Of a stretch of 64,000 bases of DNA, positions 57,677 through 64,000 are shown one piece after another. The position numbers and the translations under genes are program-made. How positions within the stretch are numbered: position 1 is the stretch's first letter; every line of letters begins with the position of its first letter. This stretch comes from Pseudoalteromonas luteoviolacea B = ATCC 29581 (GTDB lineage: Bacteria; Pseudomonadota; Gammaproteobacteria; Enterobacterales; Alteromonadaceae): contig CAPN01000023.1 of NCBI GenBank assembly GCA_000333235.1, positions 156,088-220,087 of the forward strand, given 5' to 3'. Under the pieces are notes generated by a model. The model did no database searches and had not been told where the DNA came from. It saw only the letters and a list, made by a program, of their open reading frames with translations.

Positions 57677-58263
57677 TTGCCATTATTAATACAGGCTGTG
57701 CAAACATCAATTCGGTTAAGTTTGCGTTTGAGCGCCTAGGTGTTTCAGTTGAGGTGATCAGCGATCCAAAACGACTTAATTCATTTGAACGCGCCGTTTT
57801 ACCTGGTGTGGGTCATGCCCAAGTAGCCATGAAAAGACTGATTGAAACCGGTTGGGACAAGGCCATTAAAAACTATAAAAAGCCTCTACTTGGGATCTGC
57901 CTAGGGATGCAATTACTGTGTGAATCAACCGCCGAGGGAGAGGTAACGTGCCTTGGCGTGATCCCAGGACGCGTCGATTTACTCGATACTCAAGGCTTAA
58001 CTACACCACATATGGGATGGAATGATTTAAACATTATACAAGATCATCCTATCGTTGCCGGTTTAGATACGGCAGATCAAGTGTATTTTGTTCACAGTTT
58101 TGCTCACACCATCAATTCAGCAACGCTCGTCAGTGGCGAATATGGCAGCCCATTTTCAGCAATCGTGGCCAAAGACAATTACATCGGCATGCAATTTCAC
58201 CCAGAACGCAGTGCCAAAGTAGGTACTCAGTTACTCAATAACTTTTTAACATGGAAAGGCTAA
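57673..58263 (+). CDS. hisH: Imidazole glycerol phosphate synthase, glutaminase subunit
   Basis: 196 residues from the ATG overlapping the hisB stop. Class I glutamine amidotransferase with Cys in [15 protein letters not shown] and His/Glu in [22 protein letters not shown] forms the oxyanion strand. It needs HisF as its partner, which is interrupted in this window. Confidence 0.97.
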   Translation: MIAIINTGCANINSVKFAFERLGVSVEVISDPKRLNSFERAVLPGVGHAQVAMKRLIETGWDKAIKNYKKPLLGICLGMQLLCESTAEGEVTCLGVIPGRVDLLDTQGLTTPHMGWNDLNIIQDHPIVAGLDTADQVYFVHSFAHTINSATLVSGEYGSPFSAIVAKDNYIGMQFHPERSAKVGTQLLNNFLTWKG

Positions 58264-58269
58264 AGTCCC

Positions 58270-59004
58270 ATGATCATTCCAGCATTAGACGTCTTACAAA
58301 ATAAAATCGTACGCCTCTATCAAGGTAAATACGACAGCGCTCAGTTTTATCCCTATGAACTAGCAGCACGCCTTAGCGACTATCAACACAGTGGCGCGAA
58401 AAAGTTGCATTTAGTCGATCTTGAAGGTGCTCGAGATCCCCAAAAAAAACAGTGGCAACACATCCAAAACGCTACGCAAGCACTTAATGTTCCTTACCAA
58501 GTGGGCGGCGGCATTCGTCGTTACGAAGACGTAAAAGAATGGCTCAAGGCCGGTGCCAACCAAGTAGTCATTGGTTCAATGGCGGTCGATAATCGTGAAG
58601 AAGTCGCATCGTGGATCGAAGAGTTTGGTGCAGAGCGCTTTGTGATTGCGCTCGATGTAAATCAAGCCGACGGTAAATGGGTGCCCGCTACTCATGGTTG
58701 GCTAGCCGATTCAAAACACGATTTATATGAGTTAATTGACTTTTATTTTGCATTAGGCGTAATAGATTTTTTATGCACGGACATCAGTAAGGATGGCACG
58801 ATGTCAGGCCCTTCGTTGTCGCTCTATCAAGATTTAGTTTCGCACAATGCGGCACTAAAAATTCAGGCCTCGGGTGGGGTAAGTTCATTACAAGACATCG
58901 AAAAACTTATCGAAATTGGCGTTGGCGGGATCATCTTAGGCAAATCGTTGTTAGATGGCGCCTTCACCGTAGAGGAGGCGTTAGCATGTTATCAAAACGC
59001 ATAA
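58270..59004 (+). CDS. hisA: ProFAR isomerase
   Basis: 244-residue (beta/alpha)8 barrel. IIPALDVLQNKIVRLYQGKY, HLVDLEGARDPQKKQ, YQVGGGIRRYEDVKEWL and FLCTDISKDGTMSGP mark the two phosphate sites and catalytic Asp residues. It isomerises ProFAR to PRFAR, the HisF/HisH substrate. Its last 19 bases overlap the start of hisF. Confidence 0.97.
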   Translation: MIIPALDVLQNKIVRLYQGKYDSAQFYPYELAARLSDYQHSGAKKLHLVDLEGARDPQKKQWQHIQNATQALNVPYQVGGGIRRYEDVKEWLKAGANQVVIGSMAVDNREEVASWIEEFGAERFVIALDVNQADGKWVPATHGWLADSKHDLYELIDFYFALGVIDFLCTDISKDGTMSGPSLSLYQDLVSHNAALKIQASGGVSSLQDIEKLIEIGVGGIILGKSLLDGAFTVEEALACYQNA

Positions 59005-59036
59005 TTCCTTGCCTGTATGATACCAGATATTTATAA
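58986..59036 (+). pseudogene. hisF: 5' remnant of hisF, cut off by the mobile element
   Basis: ATG overlapping the hisA end encodes MLSKRIIPCL, the near-invariant HisF N-terminus, then diverges to YDTRYL and a stop at 59034. All catalytic parts of HisF are absent. The next 5 kb holds an integrase and mobilization genes. The rest of hisF is presumably at the far end of the insertion, outside the window. Confidence 0.85.
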
Positions 59037-59081
59037 GAAATAATAAAAACTAAAAAAATAATAAAAAATCCAATCATTTAA

Positions 59082-59114
59082 AGGGCTTATAGCTATAGTC
59101 AAGTAGTAAGCCCT
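59082..59114. repeat. 8-bp inverted repeat near the element's left end
   Basis: AGGGCTTA (59082-59089) and TAAGCCCT (59107-59114) are perfect complements with a 17-base spacer. It could be a hairpin ending truncated his transcripts or a recombination-protein site. Confidence 0.45.
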
Positions 59115-59204
59115 ATCCACTCCATTAGATTAATAATATAAAAAATGTAGCCTATACGTCTCCAATTGACTATTATAAATAACAAGTGTCGCCTATATGT
59201 ATCC
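59106..59204 (+). repeat. 41-bp-spaced direct repeats between attL and the integrase gene
   Basis: GTAGCCTATACGTCTCC (59147-59163) and GTCGCCTATATGTATCC (59188-59204) match at 14 of 17 positions, start to start 41 bases. A third, degenerate copy (GTAAGCCCTATCCACTCC) starts at 59106, again 41 bases away. About four helical turns apart and next to the junction, they suit integrase arm-type or excisionase binding sites. Confidence 0.55.
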
Positions 59205-59274
59205 TATGACACTCTGCAAAAAGGCTACTTTATGTAGGTTCTATGCACTATTTATTCACTCATAAGGAGCTAAG

Positions 59275-61065
59275 GTGGCTAATAAAGAAAGTAACCTCGC
59301 CGAGTATTTTCCAAGAGATCAACTGGAGGATTTTTCCTTTTCTCATACCAACATAAAAAAGCTTTTGACCTCGAAATATCCGGTACAGGAAGAGCGTGTT
59401 TTCAAGGATAAGAATCAATCAGCTAACGGTTTACGAATTAGAGTTTATCCCTCCAGTAATGCTACCTACTTTGTCGAAAAGAGAATTAGGGGGGCCTCTG
59501 GAGGGGCAAAAAAAAGAGTTATTGGCAAAGCAAATGAAATAGACCTATTTAAAGCAAGAAAAACTGCCTACAAATTTATTTCTTGGATGGCAGGAGGAAA
59601 AGATCCGTATGAAGAGCTTGAAAAAGAAAAACGTGAAAACAGAGTTTACACAATTCGAGATGCATACAATTTATACATGGACAACAGAACAATTCAAAAA
59701 GAAACGCGAGATAGATATGAGCGTCAAAAGGATGTTCTGAGCTACATCCACATAAAAAGAAAACAAAAATGGCAGGATGTAGAAGCTGAGTCGCAATTGG
59801 TCAATACAAATACTTTCAAAGGTAAAACCGATAATTTAAAAAGCCTTTTAGATGCTGACTTAAACGACATTACCTCCCAAGCAGTTCTATGCTTCCATAA
59901 AAGTATTACTAACAATCACGGCCACGGTAATAACAAAGCATTTACAGAAGGCGATAGAGTTATTCAGTTTTTAGGCTCACTATATGATACGGCCATTGAT
60001 ATAGTAAATGAAAAACAGGATGACGAGCATTATATTAAGCGTAACCCTATAAAAATCATGAACCGTGGTCGAGGGCGGTGGAACAATCCCCGCGGTAAAG
60101 CTAAAAGACGCCACGAAAGTCTTGATACAGAACACATTGCTGCCCATTACCAAGCAATTATGCAACTAAAAACTCTTAAAAATGAGACTAGAGACGACTA
60201 CCCTAAAATGAAGTATACCAATATACCTATTCCGGGAGCAGTCAGAGCACATTACTTTTTACGTTTCATGTTTTGGACTGGATGGAGGCCCGGTGATGTT
60301 GCTAGAATCCAATGGGATCAAATAGAAACTATTTCAGAGAACGATAAAACTTATACCGTTGTGTCGTGGAATGACAAAGAAGCAGCAGAACGTCTTAAAA
60401 ATGGAGAACCAATTTATCGTGTTCCATTAAATCAGCAAGCTGAGTTGGTTATCAAAGAGCTGGAGGAAATTAAATCCGATAAATTAAATAAAGCGAAAAA
60501 AGGAGAGATTAAGATCAGACATGACTATGATCACAATCATGTATTTCTTAATGTGCTTGAAAATAATCACATTAAACCTAATCAGCATCACTATGAGAAA
60601 AAAATTCAAGAGCTAGCCAATACTAGGTTCTACCCTACTGGAATATACAGAAAAACCTTTCTCACGTACGGCAATGAACTCAAAATCAATATTTATACAT
60701 TAAAACGATTAGTGTTCCATACACAAAACTATTTCGACGTTACAAGCGGCTATATTAAAACACATAGGCAAGTATTATTAGATGCTAGTGAGAAAATTGC
60801 TAACTATCTAAACAGCTATATATCTCCAAAGTTGATACAACCTGAACCATCAAAGCAAATAATTGAGATTTCAGATGTAAGTATTGATAAAGATATAATC
60901 GATGAATTAACTGCACAATATGGTGAAGATGCGACACGTAAAACTAATGATTTAATTAGAATTGCTTTAGCATTAAAAACCCTCAATCATAGCATATACA
61001 AAAAACTTGAGCTTACTACTAGTGAGTTTGCGGAGTTTGACGATTCAGATTTTGCTGGAGACTAG
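59275..61065 (+). CDS. int: Tyrosine recombinase (integrase) of the element
   Basis: 596 residues from GTG, with AAGGAG upstream. Residues ~25-125 resemble the arm-binding DUF4102-type domain (LRIRVYPSSNATYFVEKRI). A core-binding domain follows (IRDAYNLYMDNRTIQKETRD). Catalytic part: Arg338 in WTGWRPGDVARIQW, Arg459 in GIYRKTFLTYG, His482 in LVFHTQNY, nucleophile Tyr493 in VTSGYI. Box II reads Gly-x-x-Arg, so the usual first His is replaced by Gly456. It is longer than most integrases and has a ~100-residue C-terminal extension. It should insert and excise the element at hisF. Confidence 0.88.
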   Translation: MANKESNLAEYFPRDQLEDFSFSHTNIKKLLTSKYPVQEERVFKDKNQSANGLRIRVYPSSNATYFVEKRIRGASGGAKKRVIGKANEIDLFKARKTAYKFISWMAGGKDPYEELEKEKRENRVYTIRDAYNLYMDNRTIQKETRDRYERQKDVLSYIHIKRKQKWQDVEAESQLVNTNTFKGKTDNLKSLLDADLNDITSQAVLCFHKSITNNHGHGNNKAFTEGDRVIQFLGSLYDTAIDIVNEKQDDEHYIKRNPIKIMNRGRGRWNNPRGKAKRRHESLDTEHIAAHYQAIMQLKTLKNETRDDYPKMKYTNIPIPGAVRAHYFLRFMFWTGWRPGDVARIQWDQIETISENDKTYTVVSWNDKEAAERLKNGEPIYRVPLNQQAELVIKELEEIKSDKLNKAKKGEIKIRHDYDHNHVFLNVLENNHIKPNQHHYEKKIQELANTRFYPTGIYRKTFLTYGNELKINIYTLKRLVFHTQNYFDVTSGYIKTHRQVLLDASEKIANYLNSYISPKLIQPEPSKQIIEISDVSIDKDIIDELTAQYGEDATRKTNDLIRIALALKTLNHSIYKKLELTTSEFAEFDDSDFAGD

Positions 61066-61392
61066 TATTTTGTCATTTACCACAACATTGTCGATTCAAA
61101 ACGCTGTTGCTGAGATACCTATTACTAATGTTTCCTTTAGTTCAACTGGCATGCATGTTCCCTATTTTGTTTTTAACCTTAACAATAACCTCGATTTATA
61201 TCCAAAGATAGTATCAGTAATTTACACAGTAAATTCGGACAAAATAATTTTCAAACAATTCGTTTATATCTCATTAATAAACTTCGAATAAATACTTGAT
61301 GAAATTTTATTTTCCATACAAAACAATTTGTTACTATATTTTTAGTTATTAGTTCTGTATAATTATAGGTAAAAGGCGGCATGGCAGGGTAT
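61066..61392. other. Intergenic region after the integrase gene
   Basis: About 330 AT-rich bases. A 94-codon frame overlaps the integrase end in another frame (61007-61291) but has no ribosome site or family-like sequence. No terminator with a T-run was found. It probably leads into the oriT-like region. Confidence 0.4.
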
Positions 61393-61522
61393 GTTAAATA
61401 GTAACTATTTTTACTGTCGTAAAAGTTACTCAATTTAACCCCTGTTGTCGCTCACGCGACAAATCTAAAAAACAGTTGCTCATGCAACCAAAAGTAAATA
61501 ATAAAATAAGACGAAGTCTTAT
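61393..61522. other. Putative origin of transfer (oriT) with clustered hairpins
   Basis: Four hairpins in 130 bases just upstream of the mobilization genes. (1) 61393-61439: long interrupted inverted repeat, GTTAAAT-AGTAAC against GTTACT-ca-ATTTAAC with an inner TTTTAC/GTAAAA stem. (2) 61445-61462: TTGTCGC, loop TCAC, GCGACAA. (3) 61475-61488: GTTGC, loop TCAT, GCAAC. (4) 61506-61522: ATAAGAC, GAA, GTCTTAT. Hairpins 2 and 3 share a GC-TCAY-GC head. Position beside mobC/relaxase is typical for oriT; the nick site is not identified. Confidence 0.55.
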
Positions 61523-61561
61523 GGAGATACAATAAGTTTAATTTAAACGAGGATTGATTTC

Positions 61562-61590
61562 GTCATAACTAATAAAGGTAAAGTTATGAC
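61562..61590 (+). promoter_or_regulatory. Inverted repeat sequestering the mobC-like start codon
   Basis: GTCATAACT (61562-61570) and AGTTATGAC (61582-61590) are perfect 9-bp arms. The right arm contains the ATG (61586) and the AAAGG ribosome site is in the loop. As RNA it would hide the start; as DNA it could be an operator for the encoded protein. Confidence 0.65.
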
Positions 61591-62059
61591 CAAAAGAAAT
61601 AAACATACTAGAAAAAGTTCACTTGGCACAAAAATGAATCAGCAAGAGATTGCACTTGTAAATGATGCCTTTTATAAATCAGACTATCACACCATCGGCC
61701 ACTTTGTCCGAGACGTGATTCTGGACAGAGTTAAAAATAACCAATTTGTCCCCCCTCCTCTTCCTGTTATGAATAAAGAAGTTGCGACCCAATTAAGGTC
61801 ATTACACAACTCATTCTCAAAGCTAATAAATCACTTAGATCAAGCACTATTAGATCAAAATGTATTCTTATCTAATAGAGATAAAGAAAAATATCTTGTT
61901 GAGTCAATGCAGCTAGTTCATAACACATCTCAAAAAATTAATGTTTGGCAATACTTCTTAACAAATAATTTTAGCTCTTCAATTCAGCAAATTGCTTTTG
62001 AAACTTTGACAATTCAGCAACTACAAAACTTAGTAAACGAAAAAGAGAAGTTACGTTAA
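61586..62059 (+). CDS. MobC-like relaxosome accessory protein
   Basis: 157 residues. N-terminus basic (MTKRNKHTRKSSLGTKM), then a ribbon-helix-helix-like stretch, QQEIALVNDAFYKSDYHTIG and HFVRDVILDRV, as in plasmid MobC proteins that open oriT for the relaxase. The C-terminal half is helical (LRSLHNSFSKLINHLDQALL). Assignment rests on the fold-like pattern and its position 14 bases before the relaxase. Its start codon lies in an inverted repeat. Confidence 0.65.
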   Translation: MTKRNKHTRKSSLGTKMNQQEIALVNDAFYKSDYHTIGHFVRDVILDRVKNNQFVPPPLPVMNKEVATQLRSLHNSFSKLINHLDQALLDQNVFLSNRDKEKYLVESMQLVHNTSQKINVWQYFLTNNFSSSIQQIAFETLTIQQLQNLVNEKEKLR

Positions 62060-62073
62060 AGGCGAGAACGGCA

Positions 62074-63333
62074 ATGATCATCGAATATTTAAAGTCAAAA
62101 AAAAGCAATAATCAAGGAAGAGTTGGTAGGTTGATTAATTATATTTTCGGGAAAACTAAACACACTCGAAGTAGCAATCAATTCGATTTAACAAACGAAA
62201 CCATAGAGTTCATAGGATACAGCTCAAGTATATTATTGCAAAATCCACTTATCAGTTTTAATGATGGAAGACTTATCAAACTGAGTGGTAAGGAAGCAGA
62301 TTTAGCCCCAACCATCCACATGTTTCTCAATGCTGAAAATCAAAACAAGCGTGTAAAACACCCAATTGAGCATATAGTGGTGTCCCTTCCTGAAGGAGAG
62401 TCACTAAATTCTGTTCAATGGAAATCTTTAGCAGATGAACTAACTAAAAAGTTGGGTTTTACTGATCATCACTGGGTCGCCGTATTACACAAAGACACTA
62501 AAAACCAGCATCTTCATCTAGCATGTTGTGCTATTTCCAATTCGGCACCTCATAGACGATTAGTTCTTAGTAACAGCTACAAAAAGACCGCAATGATCCG
62601 CAATGAATTAGAAAAAATGTTTGGCTTAAAACACGACCACAACCCCTATACTGACGGCCCCGGTAAAAAAGTTAATAACGCTAAATACAAAACTAAGGTT
62701 CAAACTATTCGCAGCGAAATTGATACCATATTGAGAGAAAACCCTCAAATTTCACTACTCGATTTTATAACGAGATTAGGTGACGTCGGTATTGGCTGTT
62801 TCATACAAACAAGACGGGATGAGGTGCGAGGTGTCTCGTTTTCAATTGAAAATTATAAAATATCTGGTTCAAAACTTGGAATAGGATATAGCTGGCGTGA
62901 GCTTTCGAAACGAGGTGTTTCATATAACATAAGCCGCGACCTCAATCTTATTATCGAATTTAACAATGTTGAAAAGAGAGTAACCAGTGCAATTGAAAAC
63001 TTTGAATTACCACAGCAACCATCATATGCCCCCAATTTGATATTACTCAAAACATTTAAGATAAAACTAACTGATAGAAAGAGACGTTCAAAATACAAAA
63101 GAGCAGCACTGGGCGGAATATGGATACGCAACTCATTCAAAGGCATGAAAAAACATGAAATTGAGCAATTAATTTCAATTTCTAGAATTTTACGAAAATT
63201 ATTGACATTGTATTTTTTGTGGCTAGCAAAAAAAGATAGAGAAAAACAAATTGCATTCGAAAAGCTAAAACCATACTTAAAAAGATTAAGAGAGCCAACA
63301 GATGGAGATGTCGAAAATTCGTTTTCATTTTAG
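62074..63333 (+). CDS. Relaxase / mobilization nuclease, MOBP-like
   Basis: 419 residues. Probable motif I nucleophile Tyr23 in GRLINYIFGK; motif III metal-binding histidines H139, H146 and H148 in VLHKDTKNQHLHLACCAIS. HIVVSLPEGESLNSVQWKSL precedes it, as in other MOBP/VirD2-type enzymes. After ~residue 220 the sequence is basic and unlike known domains. It would nick at oriT and pilot the strand into a recipient with a helper secretion system. AAAGGCGAG precedes the ATG. Confidence 0.88.
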   Translation: MIIEYLKSKKSNNQGRVGRLINYIFGKTKHTRSSNQFDLTNETIEFIGYSSSILLQNPLISFNDGRLIKLSGKEADLAPTIHMFLNAENQNKRVKHPIEHIVVSLPEGESLNSVQWKSLADELTKKLGFTDHHWVAVLHKDTKNQHLHLACCAISNSAPHRRLVLSNSYKKTAMIRNELEKMFGLKHDHNPYTDGPGKKVNNAKYKTKVQTIRSEIDTILRENPQISLLDFITRLGDVGIGCFIQTRRDEVRGVSFSIENYKISGSKLGIGYSWRELSKRGVSYNISRDLNLIIEFNNVEKRVTSAIENFELPQQPSYAPNLILLKTFKIKLTDRKRRSKYKRAALGGIWIRNSFKGMKKHEIEQLISISRILRKLLTLYFLWLAKKDREKQIAFEKLKPYLKRLREPTDGDVENSFSF

Positions 63334-63414
63334 TTAAGTTTACGCCTTTGACTAAATCGATATTTCTAAATTATTTGTTAAAGGCTATAATTGCGCCACA
63401 CAACATTAAGGGAA

Positions 63415-64000
63415 ATGATGGATTTAGATAAATTTAAATACTTTTTAATTATTGATGTTGAAGCAACTTGTTGTAAAGATAACTCTTTTCCAGTAAACGA
63501 AATGGAAATGATCGAAATTGGTGCTGTTTTAATTTGTGCCGACTCACTTACCAAGCTAGATGAGTTCAGCACGTTTATTCAACCCCAACGACACCCAAAA
63601 CTAACCGACTTTTGTACGAACTTAACAACCATCACTCAACACGATGTTGATCATGCACCATATTACCCAGAAGCAATTAACACTTTCCAAAAGTGGCTAG
63701 GCAATTACGATAACTACCTGTTTTGCAGCTGGGGAGAGTATGACAAACAGCAATTTGAACAAGACTGTGCTTTTCATAGTCTGCCATACCCTATTACATC
63801 ACCACACCTGAATATTAAAAAGCAATTTTCAAAAGCTCAGAAAGTGCGTAAAAGACAAGGTATGGCCGGTGCCTTAAAACTTGCGAAAATTCCGTTCTCT
63901 GGCTCACATCACCGTGGAATTGATGATGCGAATAATATGATCAAGTTAATGCCGTATGTGATGGGAAGAGTATTTATTGATAGTCAAAAGAAATTCTCAA
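63415..64000 (+). CDS. DEDDh 3'-5' exonuclease (ERI1/KapD-like), truncated by window end
   Basis: 195 residues are visible from ATG-ATG at 63415 with AAGGGA upstream; no stop before the window end. Exonuclease motifs: FLIIDVEATC (Asp, Glu), EMIEIGAVL, FCSWGEYDKQQF (Asp) and SHHRGIDDANNMIK (His, Asp), an intact DEDDh set. ERI1-type enzymes degrade RNA 3' ends; in a mobile element it may be cargo acting on host or invader RNA or DNA. Whether it belongs to the element or to flanking chromosome depends on the unseen right boundary. Confidence 0.85.
   Translation, partial: MMDLDKFKYFLIIDVEATCCKDNSFPVNEMEMIEIGAVLICADSLTKLDEFSTFIQPQRHPKLTDFCTNLTTITQHDVDHAPYYPEAINTFQKWLGNYDNYLFCSWGEYDKQQFEQDCAFHSLPYPITSPHLNIKKQFSKAQKVRKRQGMAGALKLAKIPFSGSHHRGIDDANNMIKLMPYVMGRVFIDSQKKFS

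Larger units (their letters stand above)
59015..64000. mobile_element. Integrative mobilizable element at the 5' end of hisF (left part)
   Basis: Left end near codon 10 of hisF (about 59014-59017), then repeats, a tyrosine recombinase, an oriT-like region, MobC-like and relaxase genes, and a DEDDh exonuclease. There are no type IV secretion genes so far, so it would need a helper for transfer. The right end is outside the window and the att core cannot be defined from one side; the shared sequence probably includes TTCCTTGCCT. Confidence 0.75.

Noticed and set aside
61007..61291. 94-codon frame overlapping the integrase end
   Set aside because: It starts inside the integrase gene without a ribosome site and has low-complexity composition; kept only as intergenic comment.
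63378..63572. 64-codon minus-strand frame at the element's right side
   Set aside because: It is antisense to the exonuclease, whose DEDDh motifs are clear.
1..64000. CRISPR arrays, tRNA or rRNA genes, insertion sequences with transposase
   Set aside because: No regularly spaced repeats, cloverleaf-like sequences or transposase-like proteins were recognised; the only mobile DNA seen is the element after 59015.

Overview
The window looks like a moderately AT-rich chromosome segment from a marine gammaproteobacterium of the Alteromonadales type (Pseudoalteromonas / Thalassotalea / Psychrosphaera-like). Pointers are the minCDE block with divergent ycgL, a TtpC-type second TonB system with a DUF3450 protein, a single hisL-attenuated his operon with fused hisB, several TonB receptors and GH92 glycan use. 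The genus is an inference; no rRNA or tRNA gene was seen.

Layout. 1-5 kb: end of an Omp85-family barrel, then eptA-dgkA and an LTA-synthase-like sulfatase (envelope phospholipid head-group chemistry). 5.6-9.2 kb: three tandem secreted DUF547 paralogues. 9.3-11.1 kb: a DUF4240 gene and asd. 11.3-21 kb: a minus-strand TonB supercluster (DUF3450, TtpC-like, ExbB, ExbD, TonB, TPR protein, beta-helix lipoprotein, large TonB receptor). 21-24 kb: an acidic small protein and a dCache chemoreceptor. 24-28.7 kb: a glycan locus (MFS sugar transporter broken by an in-frame stop, GH92 mannosidase, basic-secretory-protein peptidase) with the same 16-bp operator-like site upstream of both transcription units. 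28.9-34.4 kb: an orphan TPR histidine kinase, ycgN, a DUF885 peptidase and a GbsR/MarR regulator. 34.5-37.7 kb: lytic transglycosylase, ycgL, minCDE. 38.3-41.9 kb: a cytochrome c/PQQ sugar dehydrogenase divergent from a TonB receptor. 42-52.6 kb: rnd, fadD, an alpha/beta hydrolase, alkaline phosphatase, an EIIC-EAL fusion, a small protein, tsaB and yoaA (the last apparently with an ATC start).

53.1-59.0 kb is the histidine operon: leader peptide with five consecutive His codons, attenuator, hisG-D-C-B-H-A in tight translational coupling. It breaks off after about ten codons of hisF (starting at 58986). The sequence then becomes a mobile element: repeats near the junction, a 596-aa tyrosine recombinase, a hairpin-rich oriT-like region, a MobC-like protein, a MOBP-like relaxase and a DEDDh exonuclease cut by the window end. 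The likeliest reading is an integrative mobilizable element inserted at the 5' end of hisF, separating hisF(-hisI) from the operon; the right boundary lies outside the window.

The most interesting items are the hisF-site insertion, the oriT-like hairpin cluster with a start-codon-sequestering inverted repeat, the non-canonical yoaA start, the DUF547 triplet, and the pairing of a PQQ enzyme with a TonB receptor.
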